A program made the position numbers and the translations under genes. Shown one piece after another: positions 9,470 through 19,619 of a stretch of 22,769 nucleotides of DNA. The notes under the pieces are model-generated. The model had not been told where the DNA came from. It saw only the letters and a list, made by a program, of their open reading frames with translations, and made no database searches. This stretch comes from Funneliformis mosseae (taxonomy: Eukaryota > Glomeromycota > Glomeromycetes > Glomerales > Glomeraceae). The stretch lies in NCBI GenBank assembly GCA_910592005.1, contig CAJVPP010001106.1, positions 1 to 22,769 on the forward strand, read 5' to 3'. How positions within the stretch are numbered: position 1 is the first letter of the stretch; each line of letters begins with the position of its first letter.

Positions 9470-10310
9470 GATTATATTCTTCTTTAGATATGATAGTAAT
9501 ATTTAAAATACAATGATTTTATCATTTTTAAAGAATGATAATTTTATCATACCTTAAGTATGATAGTTTTATCATTCCTAAGAAATGATGCATTTATTAT
9601 TCCTTAGATACAATAGTTTTATTATTTCTAAGAAATAATAGTTTTATCATTTCTAAGGAATAATAGTTTTATTGTTTTTAAGGAATGATGATTTTTATCA
9701 TTCTTAAAGAATGATGATTTTATCATTCTTTAGAGATGATGGTATTATCATTCTTAAGAAATAATAATTTATTGTACTTTAGATACAATAGTTTATCATT
9801 CCTAAGAAATGATTGTTTTATCATTTTTTAAATATGATGATATTATTATATTTTAGATATAATACATTTTTTATTCTTTAAGTACAATAGTTTTATTGTA
9901 TTTAAGAATGATATATTTATTATACCTTTGATATGATGGTTTTATCATTTCTAAGAAATAATGCATTTATCGTATCTTAGATATAATAATTTTATTATTT
10001 TTAAAGAATAATGCATTTATCATTTCTTAGGTACGATAGTTTTATCATATCTAAAAATAATGCATTTATCATACTTTAGGTATAATAATTTTATCATTCT
10101 TAAAGAATGATAGTTTTATTATTCCTAAGGAATGATGTATTTATCATTTCTTAGATATGATAGTTTTGTCATATTTAAGAATAATAGTATATTATTCCTA
10201 AGGAATGATATATTTATCATACCTTAGGTATAATAAATTTATTATTTCTAAAGAACAATAGTTTTATCATATCTAAAAATAATACATTTATCATACTTTA
10301 GGTATAATAA
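9470..10310. repeat. Tandem array of about 32 palindromic 25-bp units, left part
   Basis: By eye I count about 32 units of 23-26 bases from 9517 to 10310, with two more decayed units before. The consensus is TTTTATCATTCCTAAGAATGATAG: each unit has a short stem (ATCATTC with GAATGAT) around a CTTAAG-like centre. Many units alternate between an ending in ATAG and an ending in ATGCA, hinting at a roughly 50-bp dimeric repeat. Some units carry a different but still complementary stem (ATCATAC with GTATGAT at 9547-9565, TTGTA with TACAA at 9771-9788). There is no coding frame. The array resumes at 13538 on the far side of the inserted hAT element. Confidence 0.85.
10303..10310. repeat. Left copy of the 8-bp target site duplication of the hAT element
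   Basis: TATAATAA directly precedes the element. The right copy at 13538-13545 is TATGATAG. They match at six of eight positions and both differences are A versus G, as expected from G-to-A decay of an originally identical 8-bp duplication, the size typical of the hAT superfamily. Confidence 0.6.
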
Positions 10311-10364
10311 TAGAGTTGCTAATAATTATAATCATGATTAGTCATAATCATGATTGATATCAGT

Positions 10365-10493
10365 TAGTCAAAAACTTTTGACTGATCTTAACTAATCAAT
10401 TGACTAACTAACTTTGACTGATTTTAACCAATTGGTTTTAACTGATTCTAAACTATTCAGTTGATTAACCAATTTTGACTAACTGACTTTTAC
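10365..10493. repeat. Left subterminal repeats of the hAT element
   Basis: Several overlapping short motifs in both orientations, TTGACTGAT, AACTAATC, TTGACTAACT, TTTTAACTGATT, CAGTTGATTAACC and TTGACTAACTGAC, are packed within about 130 bases. The mirror region at 13420-13530 has GTTAACTGGTCAGTTAA, AGTTAATTAACTGATCAG and TTGACTGATTATTAACTAAC. In hAT elements such clusters are the internal binding sites of the transposase (family knowledge). Confidence 0.6.
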
Positions 10494-11215
10494 AAAAGAA
10501 ATAAATTTATTAGATTAAAAGTACAGTAAATTTATTACAAAAGTACTTATCACTAAATATAAATTAAATATTAGTATCTAACCTGTTGATTAACTTTAAT
10601 TATATAATCAAAGTGATTAATATTGATAAATATTAAAATTAAAAATTTGTAAATCTTTTAGCATTATGCTAACTACCATTTGAGTTAACTTTAAATAAAA
10701 ATAAGTTTAATGTTACATTTTAGAATAATAATCTATATTTATTTTTTGTAAAATAGCTAATGCAAATAAAATTTTTAATTAATTTTTTTTAGATAATAAA
10801 AATGAATTTTTCATATATCAATGATATAATTCTATACTAATATTTTGCATTTGAATAATATTAAAAAAATTTTTTTACATATTAAAAAACAAAAAGAACT
10901 TTTTAAAATGTAATGATATATTAAGAACAATAGTAATTTATTTTTAATCTTATAATTAATTGTAAATCATCAATTTAAATTCTAAATAAAATTTTAAATA
11001 ATAACAAATTATTAAATGTATACAATGCAATTAAAATTTTAATTATTAATTTTAAAAAGCTTATGATTAATGCATGTAAAAAAAATTAATAAATAAATTT
11101 TCATATGTAAAGAAATAAAAAGAATCATTAATTAAAATAATTGAAATTTTAGCAGTTTTATTTTTTATAAATATAATCATTCATTTTTTTTGAAAATGAA
11201 AAAAAATTAAATACA

Positions 11216-11240
11216 AATATATATATATATATATATATAT
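11216..11240. repeat. (AT)n microsatellite
   Basis: About 12 uninterrupted AT units followed by ACAGTATATA, inside the hAT element upstream of the transposase start. Confidence 0.85.
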
Positions 11241-11281
11241 ACAGTATATAATAAAAAATTTTTACTTAATTTATATTCATT

Positions 11282-11361
11282 CATTTACTTATTTCACTTT
11301 TTCTTTTTCTCTTTTTTCTTTCTTTTTCTCTTTTACTTTTTTTTGTATTCTCTTTTTTCAT
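11282..11361 (+). promoter_or_regulatory. Pyrimidine-rich leader of the hAT transposase gene
   Basis: About 80 bases almost purely of C and T (repeated CTTTTTCTTTTTCTC) end 15 bases before ATG 11376, which is preceded by TTTTAATAAATAAAT. CT-rich tracts just upstream of the start are common in fungal promoters and often mark the transcription start. This supports ATG 11376 as the original transposase start. Confidence 0.45.
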
Positions 11362-11375
11362 TTTAATAAATAAAT

Positions 11376-13188
11376 ATGTCTGATCATTCAATAAAAAGTG
11401 ATGAAGAAACTATTTTCAAAACTTATAAAAGCAGTATATATAAAAAAGAAGTTAATATTAATGATAAAATAAATATTTTTGATAAAGAAATTAATAATGA
11501 AGAAAATAAAGAAATAATTAATTTACTTTTATTTCACTTTCAAGAAAAATCAATAAGAGCTGATATATAGAATTATATAGATAAAATAACAAGAAAATAT
11601 TCAAATTATGCTAAAATTCTTGGTAATAAAATAGGAATTAGTTTTATTCAAGCACATTTAAAAAGTTATGGATTATTACTTGAAAAGAAAAGTAAACAAT
11701 ATTAGATAATTATATTAAACAATATTCATAAGAAATTCAAATCAAAAAATATAAGCAGTTATTGAATGGATAATTTTAGATATACAAGTATTTAAAGTAG
11801 TAGAAGGTAAATTATTTAATAAAATGATATTAATACTTAATTCTCATTATCAAATACCAAGTAAAAAAATAGTTAAAAATTCTATAATGAAGCAATTTAA
11901 AAAAAAAGAGAGTTAGTTACAAATTTATTAAAAGTTTCTTAGGAAAAGTAGCATTAACTGCAAATATTTAGTCATCTTTAAAATTTAAAGGTTTTTTTAA
12001 ATATTATAATACATTTTATTGAAGAAAATTGAATTTTAAAATATTTTATTTTAGATATATTTAGATTTAAAGGTCAATATCTAGGTGATGAAATTGTTAA
12101 TAAAATTTATAATATACTTGTAGAATTTGGATTAAAACTAAAACTTTAGAAATAATAACTAATAATAGTAGTAATATGATTCGTGATACAAATATTTTAA
12201 AATCAAAAATATTAAATAATTTTATTTATGTTAGACATGTAGTTCATATCTTTAATATTATTATAAATACTAAGTTAAAAACTGTATTAACTCATATTAA
12301 AAATTTAAGAAAATTAATAAAAACAATTTGAAAAACAACTAAATTACTTGAAAAATTAGAAAATTTTGCAAAGTTAGATAATAAATAATTTCTTTATCTG
12401 ATTATAGATTATAAAATGATGGAATTCAATCTTTAAAATGATTAATTATACATATAATTTAAAAGAAAATATACAATTATTAGTTAAAAATTCTAAATTA
12501 AAAGATATTTTTTCAAATGAATCTAAATAGGAATTGTTTAAAGATGTAGACCAATTTTTATATCTATTTAATGAATAATGATTGAACTTTTATCACAAAA
12601 ATATCCTACTATTATACATTTAAGAGTAATTTTATTAGCAATTAAAAAAGATTTAGAAATTGATTATGATAACAATTATTTATTAAATAATATAGTTAAG
12701 ATAATATTAATAAAATTTAATAATTATTATAATAAATTAAAAGAAACTTCTCATATCGCAGCCTTTTTAGATCCTAGATATAAAAATATTATTTTTTAGA
12801 AATGACAGATTATAAAATATAATCACCAATTAGAAATCTATTAAAGCAATAATAATAATAAGAAGTTTATATTATATCAAAAAAAAAAGTTTCAAGTTTT
12901 TTAAAGAAGTTAAAAGAAGCAAATTCTATTATTACAAATGTAGATGATAAAGTTAATAAATATTGAATTTCTGCTGAAGCTAAAGAAGATGTAAAACCTT
13001 TGGATTGGTGAAAAACTCATTCTACTGAATATCCTAATTTATCAAAACTTGCATTTGAATATTTATATATTCAAGTAAGTTCAGTTCTATGTGAATAACT
13101 TTTTTCAATTGCTGATCATATTTTATGTAAATTACAAAATCATTTATTTAAAGATACTGTAAGAGTATATTTATATTTATATAGTTAG
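11376..13188 (+). pseudogene. hAT transposase pseudogene
   Basis: The frame opens at ATG 11376 (MSDHSIKSDEET...), stays open for 64 codons and then carries stops and frameshifts throughout. Recognisable pieces in order: an N-terminal segment with NYAKILGNKIGISF (about 11608-11650); a WNSIFKMI block at about 12419 matching the conserved RWNS region; a central piece (12578-12799) ending in AAFLDPRYKN, the conserved LDPRYK motif of hAT transposases; and the C-terminal dimerisation region, EYPNLSKLAFEYL then LFSIADHILCKLQNHL (about 13012-13160). In the last region stops fall at 12964 (TGA), 13009 (TGA) and 13096 (TAA), all in one frame; at 13009 family knowledge expects Trp. Frame changes are needed near 12420, 12570 and between 12799 and 12960. 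The product would have been a nuclear RNase H-fold DNA transposase; it is now dead. Confidence 0.8.
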
Positions 13189-13419
13189 AGTTCACAAAAT
13201 ATTATATAGATTTAATGAAATAAATTATTTTGTATTTAATATTTTAAAAGAATAAATGTATTTGCAAAAAGTAAATATAATATTTAAAATATTTAAAATA
13301 TCACAATAATGCCTATCAAAATGATTAATGAAAATAAAATTAATTTAATTATCATTTATTATAATAAAAATTAAAACTTATATATACAGTTAGAACATTT
13401 AAAAGTAAAAAATTATTGT

Positions 13420-13530
13420 TAAATGATCAGTTAACTGGTCAGTTAAAATCAGTTAATTAACTGATCAGTCTATCAAAGGTTTTTAACAAACTATTGACTG
13501 ATTATTAACTAACTATAACTGACTGTTACT
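13420..13530. repeat. Right subterminal repeats of the hAT element
   Basis: Counterpart of the motif cluster at 10365-10493. It contains the near-palindromic GTTAACTGGTCAGTTAA and AGTTAATTAACTGATCAG, followed by TTGACTGATTATTAACTAAC up to the element's end at 13537. Short inverted copies at both ends fit transposase binding sites. Confidence 0.55.
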
Positions 13531-13537
13531 ATTTCTA

Positions 13538-13775
13538 TATGATAGTTTTATTATTCTTAAGGAATAATGGTATTATTATACCTTAGATATGATGATTTTA
13601 TCATTTTTAAAGAACAATATTTTTTTGTTTCATGGGGACAATAGTTTTATCATTCCTAAGAAATGATAGTTTTATTATTCCTTATAGATAATAGTATTAT
13701 TGTTTTTAAGAAATTATGATTTTATCGTTTTCAAGGAATGATGCATTTATTATTCATTTAGATTAATATATTATC
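13538..13775. repeat. Tandem array of palindromic 25-bp units, right part
   Basis: About nine units of the array at 9470-10310 continue here directly after the hAT element, starting with the duplicated TATGATAG. They become more degenerate toward 13775, where recognisable units stop. Phase is kept across the insertion: the last unit on the left joins the first on the right to give ATCATACTTTAGG plus TATGATAG. Confidence 0.8.
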
Positions 13776-14029
13776 ATTCTAATGAACTAAACTTTCAGAT
13801 TAAACTAATTTGCTAAAATAATATCGAATATACAATTTTTTAATATTGATTTAATATACTTTTTGAATTTATTTTCTGATATATATAAGAATATTTATAT
13901 AAATAAACTTAATTTTTTAACTTTTTAAAAAATAATTCAATTCAAACTTTATCTTTTTAGAATCATTTCCAAATTTCTTTTTTTATATTTCACTAAAATG
14001 CTGAAAAAAATCGTCTTAAAAACAAAAAG
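13776..14029. other. Gene-free AT-rich stretch
   Basis: No frame, repeat or signal that I can support, only A/T-rich sequence between the palindrome array and the tandem repeat that follows. Confidence 0.5.
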
Positions 14030-14555
14030 ATCTTAAGTTAAATTTTAGTAAATTTTCACTTTAACTATCAAAAATCAGACGAAAAAAAAGCTGAATTTTT
14101 CAAAAAATAAACTGATTTTTTTTACTTTTTTATAATAGAAACATACTTATAATCATCAAAATCAGATAAAATTTAAATTAATTTTAGATAATTTTTATCT
14201 CTAACCATCAAAATCAAATAAAACTTAAGTTGAATTTTAGTTGATTTTTCTGATTTTTTTTTTACTTTTTATAATAGAAACATACCTCTAACTATTAAAA
14301 TCAGATGTAATTTAAGTTGAATTTTAGTTACCTTTTCAAAAATAAACTGACTTTTTTGACTTTTTATAATAGAAATATGCCTCTAACTATCAAAACTGAA
14401 CAAACTTAAATTATATTTTAGTTATTTTATCTTTTATAATAGAAATATATCTTAAACTATCAAAATTAAATGAAACTTTAGTTGAATTTTATTAATCAAC
14501 CAGTTAACTTTTTAAATAATAAACTAATTTTTTTACTTTTATAATAAAATAAGAT
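14030..14555. repeat. Variable-length tandem repeat, about 4-5 copies
   Basis: The block ACTTTTTATAATAGAAACAT followed by ACCTCTAACTATCAAAATCA, then AACTTAAGTTGAATTTTAGT and AATAAACTGATTTTTTT, recurs. The anchor TATAATAGAAA starts at about 14131, 14270, 14365 and 14435, with a last partial copy at about 14536, so spacing shrinks from 139 to 95 to 70 bases through internal losses. No coding potential. Copy differences include many C/T changes. Confidence 0.6.
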
Positions 14556-14920
14556 AATTTCAAATAATTTGATGAAAAAGAATAAATTTTTATTTTTTAT
14601 TATTTTATGAAAAAAAATAAATCATATTTTATTAATTTTTTTTTTTATTGAAAATGATAATATTATGATAATAAATATTTAGGATAATTTAAGGGAATTT
14701 TAGAAGGAAAATAGATTATATTTTTATTATTTACATAGTTTTCTATTTTTTACTTATATTTTTTAAATAGAAAATTAATCAGTTAGCTTTGGTAATATTT
14801 ATATTATATTTTAGCAAATTATATTAGATTTTTATTATTAATAAAATTTTAATATTTAATAAATTTAATAAATAAAATATATTGATTTTATATACTTATT
14901 TGACCAAATTGTGACCAATT

Positions 14921-15032
14921 TTAAGTTAATTTATAATTATTTAAATTCTGAATTAATATTAAATAACGCTAAATTGAGATTAATTTAGGATAATTTATGG
15001 TTATTTAAGTTTTGAATTGATGCTGAATGGCT
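14921..15032. repeat. Two tandem copies of a roughly 49-bp sequence
   Basis: The sequence at 14921-14970 (TTAAGTTAATTTATAATTAT...GCT) is repeated at 14985-15032 (TTAGGATAATTTATGGTTAT...GGCT), 64 bases apart. The second copy has G where the first has A at several positions, so the first copy looks more decayed. No function visible. Confidence 0.5.
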
Positions 15033-16278
15033 ATGTCTAATTAGAATCGATCAATGTAAATCAATACCTATATGTGCTGATCAGAAAAAATGATAAATCA
15101 ATCATAAATAATACTAAAATTAGCCTAAAATTGATTATTTAATTTTTAGTCAATTTAGACTATTTTGACTAATGTAAGTTTCTTCTTGAACTTATTGATG
15201 AGAATCTGTAGTCTGAATAGAATAAAAGGCATATATTAGAAATGTGAAGTTGAGCATTTTTAACTAGTGAATACCAGTTTACTAAAAGGTTAGCTTAATG
15301 AATCTAATAATATTTGAGAGGCTACATATTGATATAGGACAATAGAGGTTATATTAATCAATTTCAAGCAAGAAAAAGCTCATATTTTGAGAACCTACAG
15401 TATAGTGTAAAGAAAAGGCAAAAATGTTAATATGCTATAATCATATTAAATGATATTAAACATATTGTTATAATTCTCAGACGAGAGAAGGATTTATATA
15501 TATCAATCTATCAGAACAAACCCATAAAAGATATATTTCATATATTTTCAATTATCATATTTGAATTATTCTTAAGTATACTCATCTCATCTTAAAAAAC
15601 TATTTAGCTAAAACTCTATGACAAATGGAGGAAACTTTTACTATAATTACAATAAAAGTTAAAAAAGTTTAGAAATTTGCAATAATTTTAGGAGAAAATG
15701 AAAAATTTGTGAAAAATCAAAGAAATTTAGGCAAAATATTTATAATTAAAAGAAGTGTCTATGAAAAATTTTCAAAATCATGAGAATTATTTTCTTATAT
15801 AAAAATAAATAAATATCCATATGATTAGATTAAATAATGATTATTATATAAAAATCTATGAAAAAAAATGTTTAAAATTAATGTAGTTAATCAATATTTT
15901 TAAAATTAAATAATCATATAATATTTGTATAGTATATTTTGATCAAATTTACTTTATTTAATACAAATTTAAAATATTTTCGTAAGCTGCATAATTTTTA
16001 AAAGTTCAGCAAAATGCATGCAAAAGAATCAAGAAATACAAAAATGTTAGTTTTTCTATAAAAAAAATTACTTGTAATATTTACAAAGTTTATGTATTAA
16101 AAAAAAAAATAAATAACAATCAATTAATCAAAGTTAATTTTAGATTTGTATTTAATAATTTTCTCGTGATAAATTTCTTAAATATTAGATTACAATAACT
16201 TTTCTGATATAAAAAAAAATTAAGCATATTATAGATAAAAATCAGTAGTATATAAAATTTAGACCAAAAGTTATATAT
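15033..16278. other. Gene-free AT-rich region
   Basis: No coding region is supported on either strand. The part at about 15180-15600 is somewhat less AT-rich and may be a decayed mobile element, but contains no recognisable motif. The part from 15600 to 16278 is plain AT-rich sequence. A 73-codon minus-strand frame at 16120-16341 overlaps the transposon end that follows and is not called. Confidence 0.45.
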
Positions 16279-16440
16279 ACAGTGGCTACTAAAAGAAACG
16301 CAAGTGTGATTGGTTACCTTTGAATGGCTATAACTCATCAATTACAAATGCTAAAAACATGATCTTGTACTTGTTTTAAAGCTCAAATCTTGAAGAATAT
16401 CTTAGCGAATTTTTTTTTTTAGTGCAACAGTTTTGCATGA
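16279..16440. mobile_element. Solo terminus of a Tc1/mariner-like transposon
   Basis: ATATATACAGTGGCTACTAA at about 16272-16291 has the TA-plus-CAGTGGC start common at Tc1/mariner ends, and is followed by AAAGAAACGCAAGTG and TGGCTATAACTCATCAATTA. CpG and G/C content are higher here than in the flanks. The opposite terminus and a transposase were not found, so this is either a truncated element or a remnant end. Its inner boundary at about 16440 is uncertain. Confidence 0.4.
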
Positions 16441-16642
16441 TCTTTATTGAATTTATATAATACTGAGTACATATAATAAAATAGAAAATACAAAAATATC
16501 TATAAATTAATTTAAACTAAACTACTTTATCAATACTAACCTTACACTTTACCAACTAGAATATAAACAGAAAAAAAAGAAAAGAAAAACTTAACAAGAC
16601 TAAACTATTATACAGTTATCAAACATCTGGAAGGGAAAGCGT
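16441..16642. other. Segment between the Tc1-like end and the LTR
   Basis: Read on the minus strand it resembles untranslated sequence with AATAAAGATCATGC near its end. Purine-rich AGAAAAAAAAGAAAAGAAAA lies at about 16568. No gene is identifiable. The last bases AGCGT (16638-16642) adjoin the LTR and would be its flanking target site. Confidence 0.35.
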
Positions 16643-17360
16643 TATTACATTAGATTCGTAACTTCAAATAAAATCTCAAAAGGATAAATAAAACTAAGAC
16701 AATTACTCAAAAAATCACAGATGAGAATTCACAATAACATCAAAGAATTATTTTCAATAATAAACATGTGAGATAAACACAAAATAAACACAAAGATAAC
16801 TCAAAGAAATTTCAGAGATTACGCTTCAGAGACTCTAAGTCAATACAGCAAATCAATACATTATCATACAATAAGTTAACTAACAAAAGGGATTACACGA
16901 ATGCAAAAGGTCACAAATAATGTATATCAGTTTCAAAGGTTTTGCAAAGGATAAGTTTTATACTTAGTTAATTATACTCCTTTATTAATATAATATATAA
17001 GTTCAGTACCTAAAAGATTAACATATCGTCAGTGCTGAGACTCAAAGAAAATACAGAAATATTTATACATGTTGAATAAATAATAAAATAAATTAAACTA
17101 AATATATCAAAGGAAATAAAGTTGCCATTTCGTTAGGTAATAAAGTTGCCATATCAATAAAATTGCCAGATTTTTAGGCAACTAAATAGACATCTATGAT
17201 CTATGTGATTATTAAAGGCAATAAAATTGTCATCTAAAGATTTGCATAATTGATCGATAACAATAAAATAGATAAAATGATCTTTATAAAAGATCTACAT
17301 GGCAATAAAATTGACTTCATATTCTACCAATTAAATCTATCTAAAATTTTACCTGTCACA
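16643..17360 (-). repeat. 3' LTR of the minus-strand Ty3-like element, 718 bp
   Basis: Read on the minus strand it starts TGTGACAGGTAAAATTTTAG at 17360, right after a polypurine tract, and ends about ...CTAATGTAATA at 16643. It is the reverse complement, with scattered mostly C/T and G/A changes, of the LTR at 21244-21968. The expected terminal CA appears as TA, which fits C-to-T decay. It contains seven dyad 15-mers of type GGCAATTTTATTGCC (at 17301, 17259, 17217, 17177, 17154, 17137 and 17113 on the plus strand). Confidence 0.85.
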
Positions 17361-17374
17361 TTTCCCTCTTTTTT
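17361..17374 (-). promoter_or_regulatory. Polypurine tract of the minus-strand element
   Basis: On the minus strand AAAAAAGAGGGAAA sits immediately before the LTR start TGTGACAG. This is the standard plus-strand primer of LTR retrotransposons and confirms that 16643-17360 is the 3' LTR of the element whose pol lies to the right. Confidence 0.8.
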
Positions 17375-17809
17375 GATTTAAGCTCTATCAAAGAATTTTT
17401 CTTTTTTCTCTCAATTCTTTTAGATAAGACCATAGGATAATTCCTAGTTTTGAGTATATTCCTTTTGCATTTTTCTTTTTCACAGGAGTTCTTCTAGAAT
17501 TTCAATTTTCACGAATTTTTCTTTCTAGTAGGTTTTGTCTATTAGATTTATCAATTAGTCTAACTTAGTCTTCTTTTAGAGGTTGATAATTATCAAAAGG
17601 AGTTTGATATCATTTTCTTTTAACACATAATTAGCTTTTTCAATATTTTCAATATCTTGTTGATATTTTCTTACGAAATGATTCATTTGTTGAAAATTTT
17701 CAAACATTTTCAAGAAAATTGAAGTTCAAGGTCTAATTGGCATTCTTTTATATTTTCTAATTTGTTTACTCAAATATAAATTACAGATTCCAATTTTACC
17801 AATCGTGAT

Positions 17810-18000
17810 AGATTTTCAGTAAACTTGCATTGATTGGTATTCTAAGAATTTATCCTTCAGTAAATTTCAATTTGTATGCTCTATTGAGTAGTACATTATG
17901 AATATAGAATAATCCTTTCTATTTTTCTTCTAATTTTCCAGTTCAAGTTTTTTCTTTAGCTGCGTTATATAAAAGAATTTTGTCTCCAATTTTAAATTCA
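17810..18000 (-). pseudogene. Integrase C-terminal (GPY/F-like) module, broken
   Basis: The minus-strand translation gives FKIGDKILLYNAAKEK, then TGKLEEK, a stop, KGLFYIHNVLLNRAYKL and ILRIPINASLLKIYHDW. This matches the conserved module after the Ty3 integrase core, in which a Trp-Lys-Gly-Pro-Tyr type motif is normal. Stops replace the expected Trp before TGKLE (TGA) and before KGLFY (TAG). The module is thought to bind DNA or target integration (family knowledge). Confidence 0.6.
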
Positions 18001-18044
18001 GTTGATTGTTTAATTTTTAAATCATGTCACTTTTTTTGCTTTTC

Positions 18045-18600
18045 TTATGTCTTTGTTATATTTTCAATTACTTGTTGCCTATTTTCTTCTAAGCTTTTCA
18101 AATTTATTTCCAAGGTTTCATTTTCAAGAGTGGTAATTAGTAATCTTGCTTCTTTTCTATAGGTCAAATAGAAGTGTGTGAACTTCATAATAGAATTTTT
18201 CGCAGTTCGATAAGCAAATAAAATGGAGTTTATAACATTATCCCATTCTTGTAAATTCTTTATCACTTTTACTATAGATTCACACAAAGTCTTATTAAAT
18301 TGCTCAACTAACCTATTAGTTTGAGAATGATATGATATTGATAATAAATGTTTAATTTCGAACTTATTCATTAAACCTTCTACTACTTGATTTGTAAAAT
18401 ATGTTTCTCAGTCAAAAAGTATATAAATTGAACATCTATATCAGCAAATTATATTTTCATAAATGAATTCTACAACTGTTTTTACATTATTTGCTAGAAT
18501 CGCATTTACTTTAGGCTATTTGGTTAAATAATTAGTAGCTATAATTATATAATAGTTTCCTTTGTTAGTCAATGGTAATGGTCCTATACAATCTATTTCT
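18045..18600 (-). pseudogene. Integrase core, catalytic D,D-35-E still present
   Basis: In one minus-strand frame the first Asp lies at 18591-18593 (IEIDCIGPLPL), the second at 18411-18413 (ILFD) and the Glu at 18303-18305 (LVEQFNKTL). The second Asp and the Glu are 36 codons apart, so the D-35-E spacing is exact. Other family motifs are SYHSQTN, EWDNVINSILFAYRTA and HFYLTYRKEARL. A TGA at 18408-18410 directly follows the second Asp, where relatives have Arg, and more stops lie between 18410 and 18515. Catalytic residues survive but the frame does not. Confidence 0.8.
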
Positions 18601-18679
18601 ATTTTTTTAAAGGACTTTTCTACTGGTATTGGATACAAGAGAGTACTATTCTTTGTAGGCTTCCTCTTTTTTTGACAAA

Positions 18680-18836
18680 AGTCACAGATTTTAATATAAT
18701 TTCTAACGTCTTCAAACATTTGTGACCAGTAATAATTTTCTCTTATCTTTTCGAAGACTTTTTCTATTTCTAAGTATCCATCAGTAAGATGATTATATAT
18801 TGCAAAGAGTATTATTTCTATTTCATTTGTTTTCAA
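18680..18836 (-). pseudogene. Integrase N-terminal zinc region (H2C2), one His lost
   Basis: The fragment carries NHLTDGYLEIEKVFEKIREN, then YYWSQMFEDVRNYIKICDFC. The first His and both Cys of the HHCC motif are present. The usual Gly-His before the helix is Gly-Tyr here (TAT), one C-to-T step from His. It belongs with the core just downstream in the same frame. Confidence 0.7.
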
Positions 18837-19139
18837 TACTTTAAGATAGCTTCTAGGATTTCTATTATTTTTTTTATAAAGTTGATTTTCTAAAATAATA
18901 AAATGTTTTGATTGTCCAATAATTTATTTGGCTAATTTCTTATCATTTAGTAAATTTGATATAATTAAATAATGTTTAAGTTTATTATATCAATTTTCTT
19001 CTATTATTAAAACTTGAGCTATCAATCACAATGTTAACACTTTCGCTTTCACTCTATTATTTTATTGATGATATGATAAAATTATTGGAGCATAGCAAAC
19101 AATTGTGCATAAGCATTTTCTTGTTGAACAAGTTGAGAT

Positions 19140-19576
19140 TCAGTTCACCATAAGTTATTAATTAAATAGTTAGGGTTCATATCAGGATAAATTTTGTTAC
19201 ATTCAAATCCAATAATATAGTCATGAAGAATAATTTCGTAAGATAAATTACATTTGCATACCTTGCAATATGTATAAATGTGATGATTTTAAATATCACA
19301 AAAGTTCGTGTATTTAGAGCCTCCTTTGGTAATTAGTTGATTTGTAATTATTTGCTTAACTTTAATATTTTCTTTGTAAATTTCAATCATTTTATCTTTT
19401 GGACATTGATATCCAATAGTAATCAATAAATGATTTCCAAATTGATTCATCAACTCTTGCTTAAAATATGGTTTACTATCATTTTCTTCTATGCTATTTT
19501 CTGGTGAGGAAATATGCCATTGGATTTCTTTTTCTTCTAAATCATTGAAGTTTTCATTAGTTTGTACAGAAATCAT
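19140..19576 (-). pseudogene. Linker between RNase H and integrase with Cys/His cluster
   Basis: The open piece 19289-19576 ends in SKYTNFCDI and a stop. The frame continues with NHHIYTYCKVCKCNLSYEII, then LHDYIIGFECNKIYPDMNP and a stop where NNLW is followed by TESQ. The pattern C-x2-C-x-C with neighbouring His and a further Cys resembles a small metal-binding knuckle. Standard Ty3 elements have only a short tether here. Whether it binds metal is inference. Confidence 0.5.
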
Positions 19577-19619
19577 GTAAGTTTCTATAATTTTGCCAGA
19601 ATCTTCATTATTATCAGGA

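Larger units (their letters stand above)
10311..13537 (+). mobile_element. Decayed hAT-type DNA transposon inserted in the palindrome array
   Basis: The left end starts TAGAGTTGCTAATAATTATA and the right end, read inward on the minus strand, starts TAGAAATAGTAACAGTCAGT. They share TAGA, then T, TAA and A at the same offsets (9 of the first 15 by eye), the usual TAG/CAG start of hAT ends. Both subterminal regions (about 10365-10493 and 13420-13530) are crowded with short motifs of the type AACTGA, GACTAACT and TCAGTTAA, typical transposase binding regions. A broken transposase lies inside at 11376-13188. The flanks carry an 8-bp duplication and belong to the same 25-bp array: removing the element plus one duplication restores a normal unit. 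The element cannot move by itself because the transposase is dead. Confidence 0.75.

Noticed and set aside
9470..10310. CRISPR array
   Set aside because: Units are contiguous without unique spacers, are palindromic throughout, and lie in a eukaryotic transposon region with no cas genes.
9300..15150. One large element bounded by AAAATTAGCC motifs and enclosing the array and hAT
   Set aside because: The motifs are short, AT-rich and not clearly inverted. No matching ends or target duplication could be fixed.
4361..16278. Mitochondrial or plasmid origin of the AT-rich middle
   Set aside because: It contains a nuclear-type hAT transposon and no mitochondrial gene, tRNA or rRNA.
16120..16341. 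73-codon minus-strand frame
   Set aside because: Runs across the Tc1-like terminus and AT-rich DNA; no motif.
17980..18162. 60-codon plus-strand frame
   Set aside because: Antisense to the integrase pseudogene.
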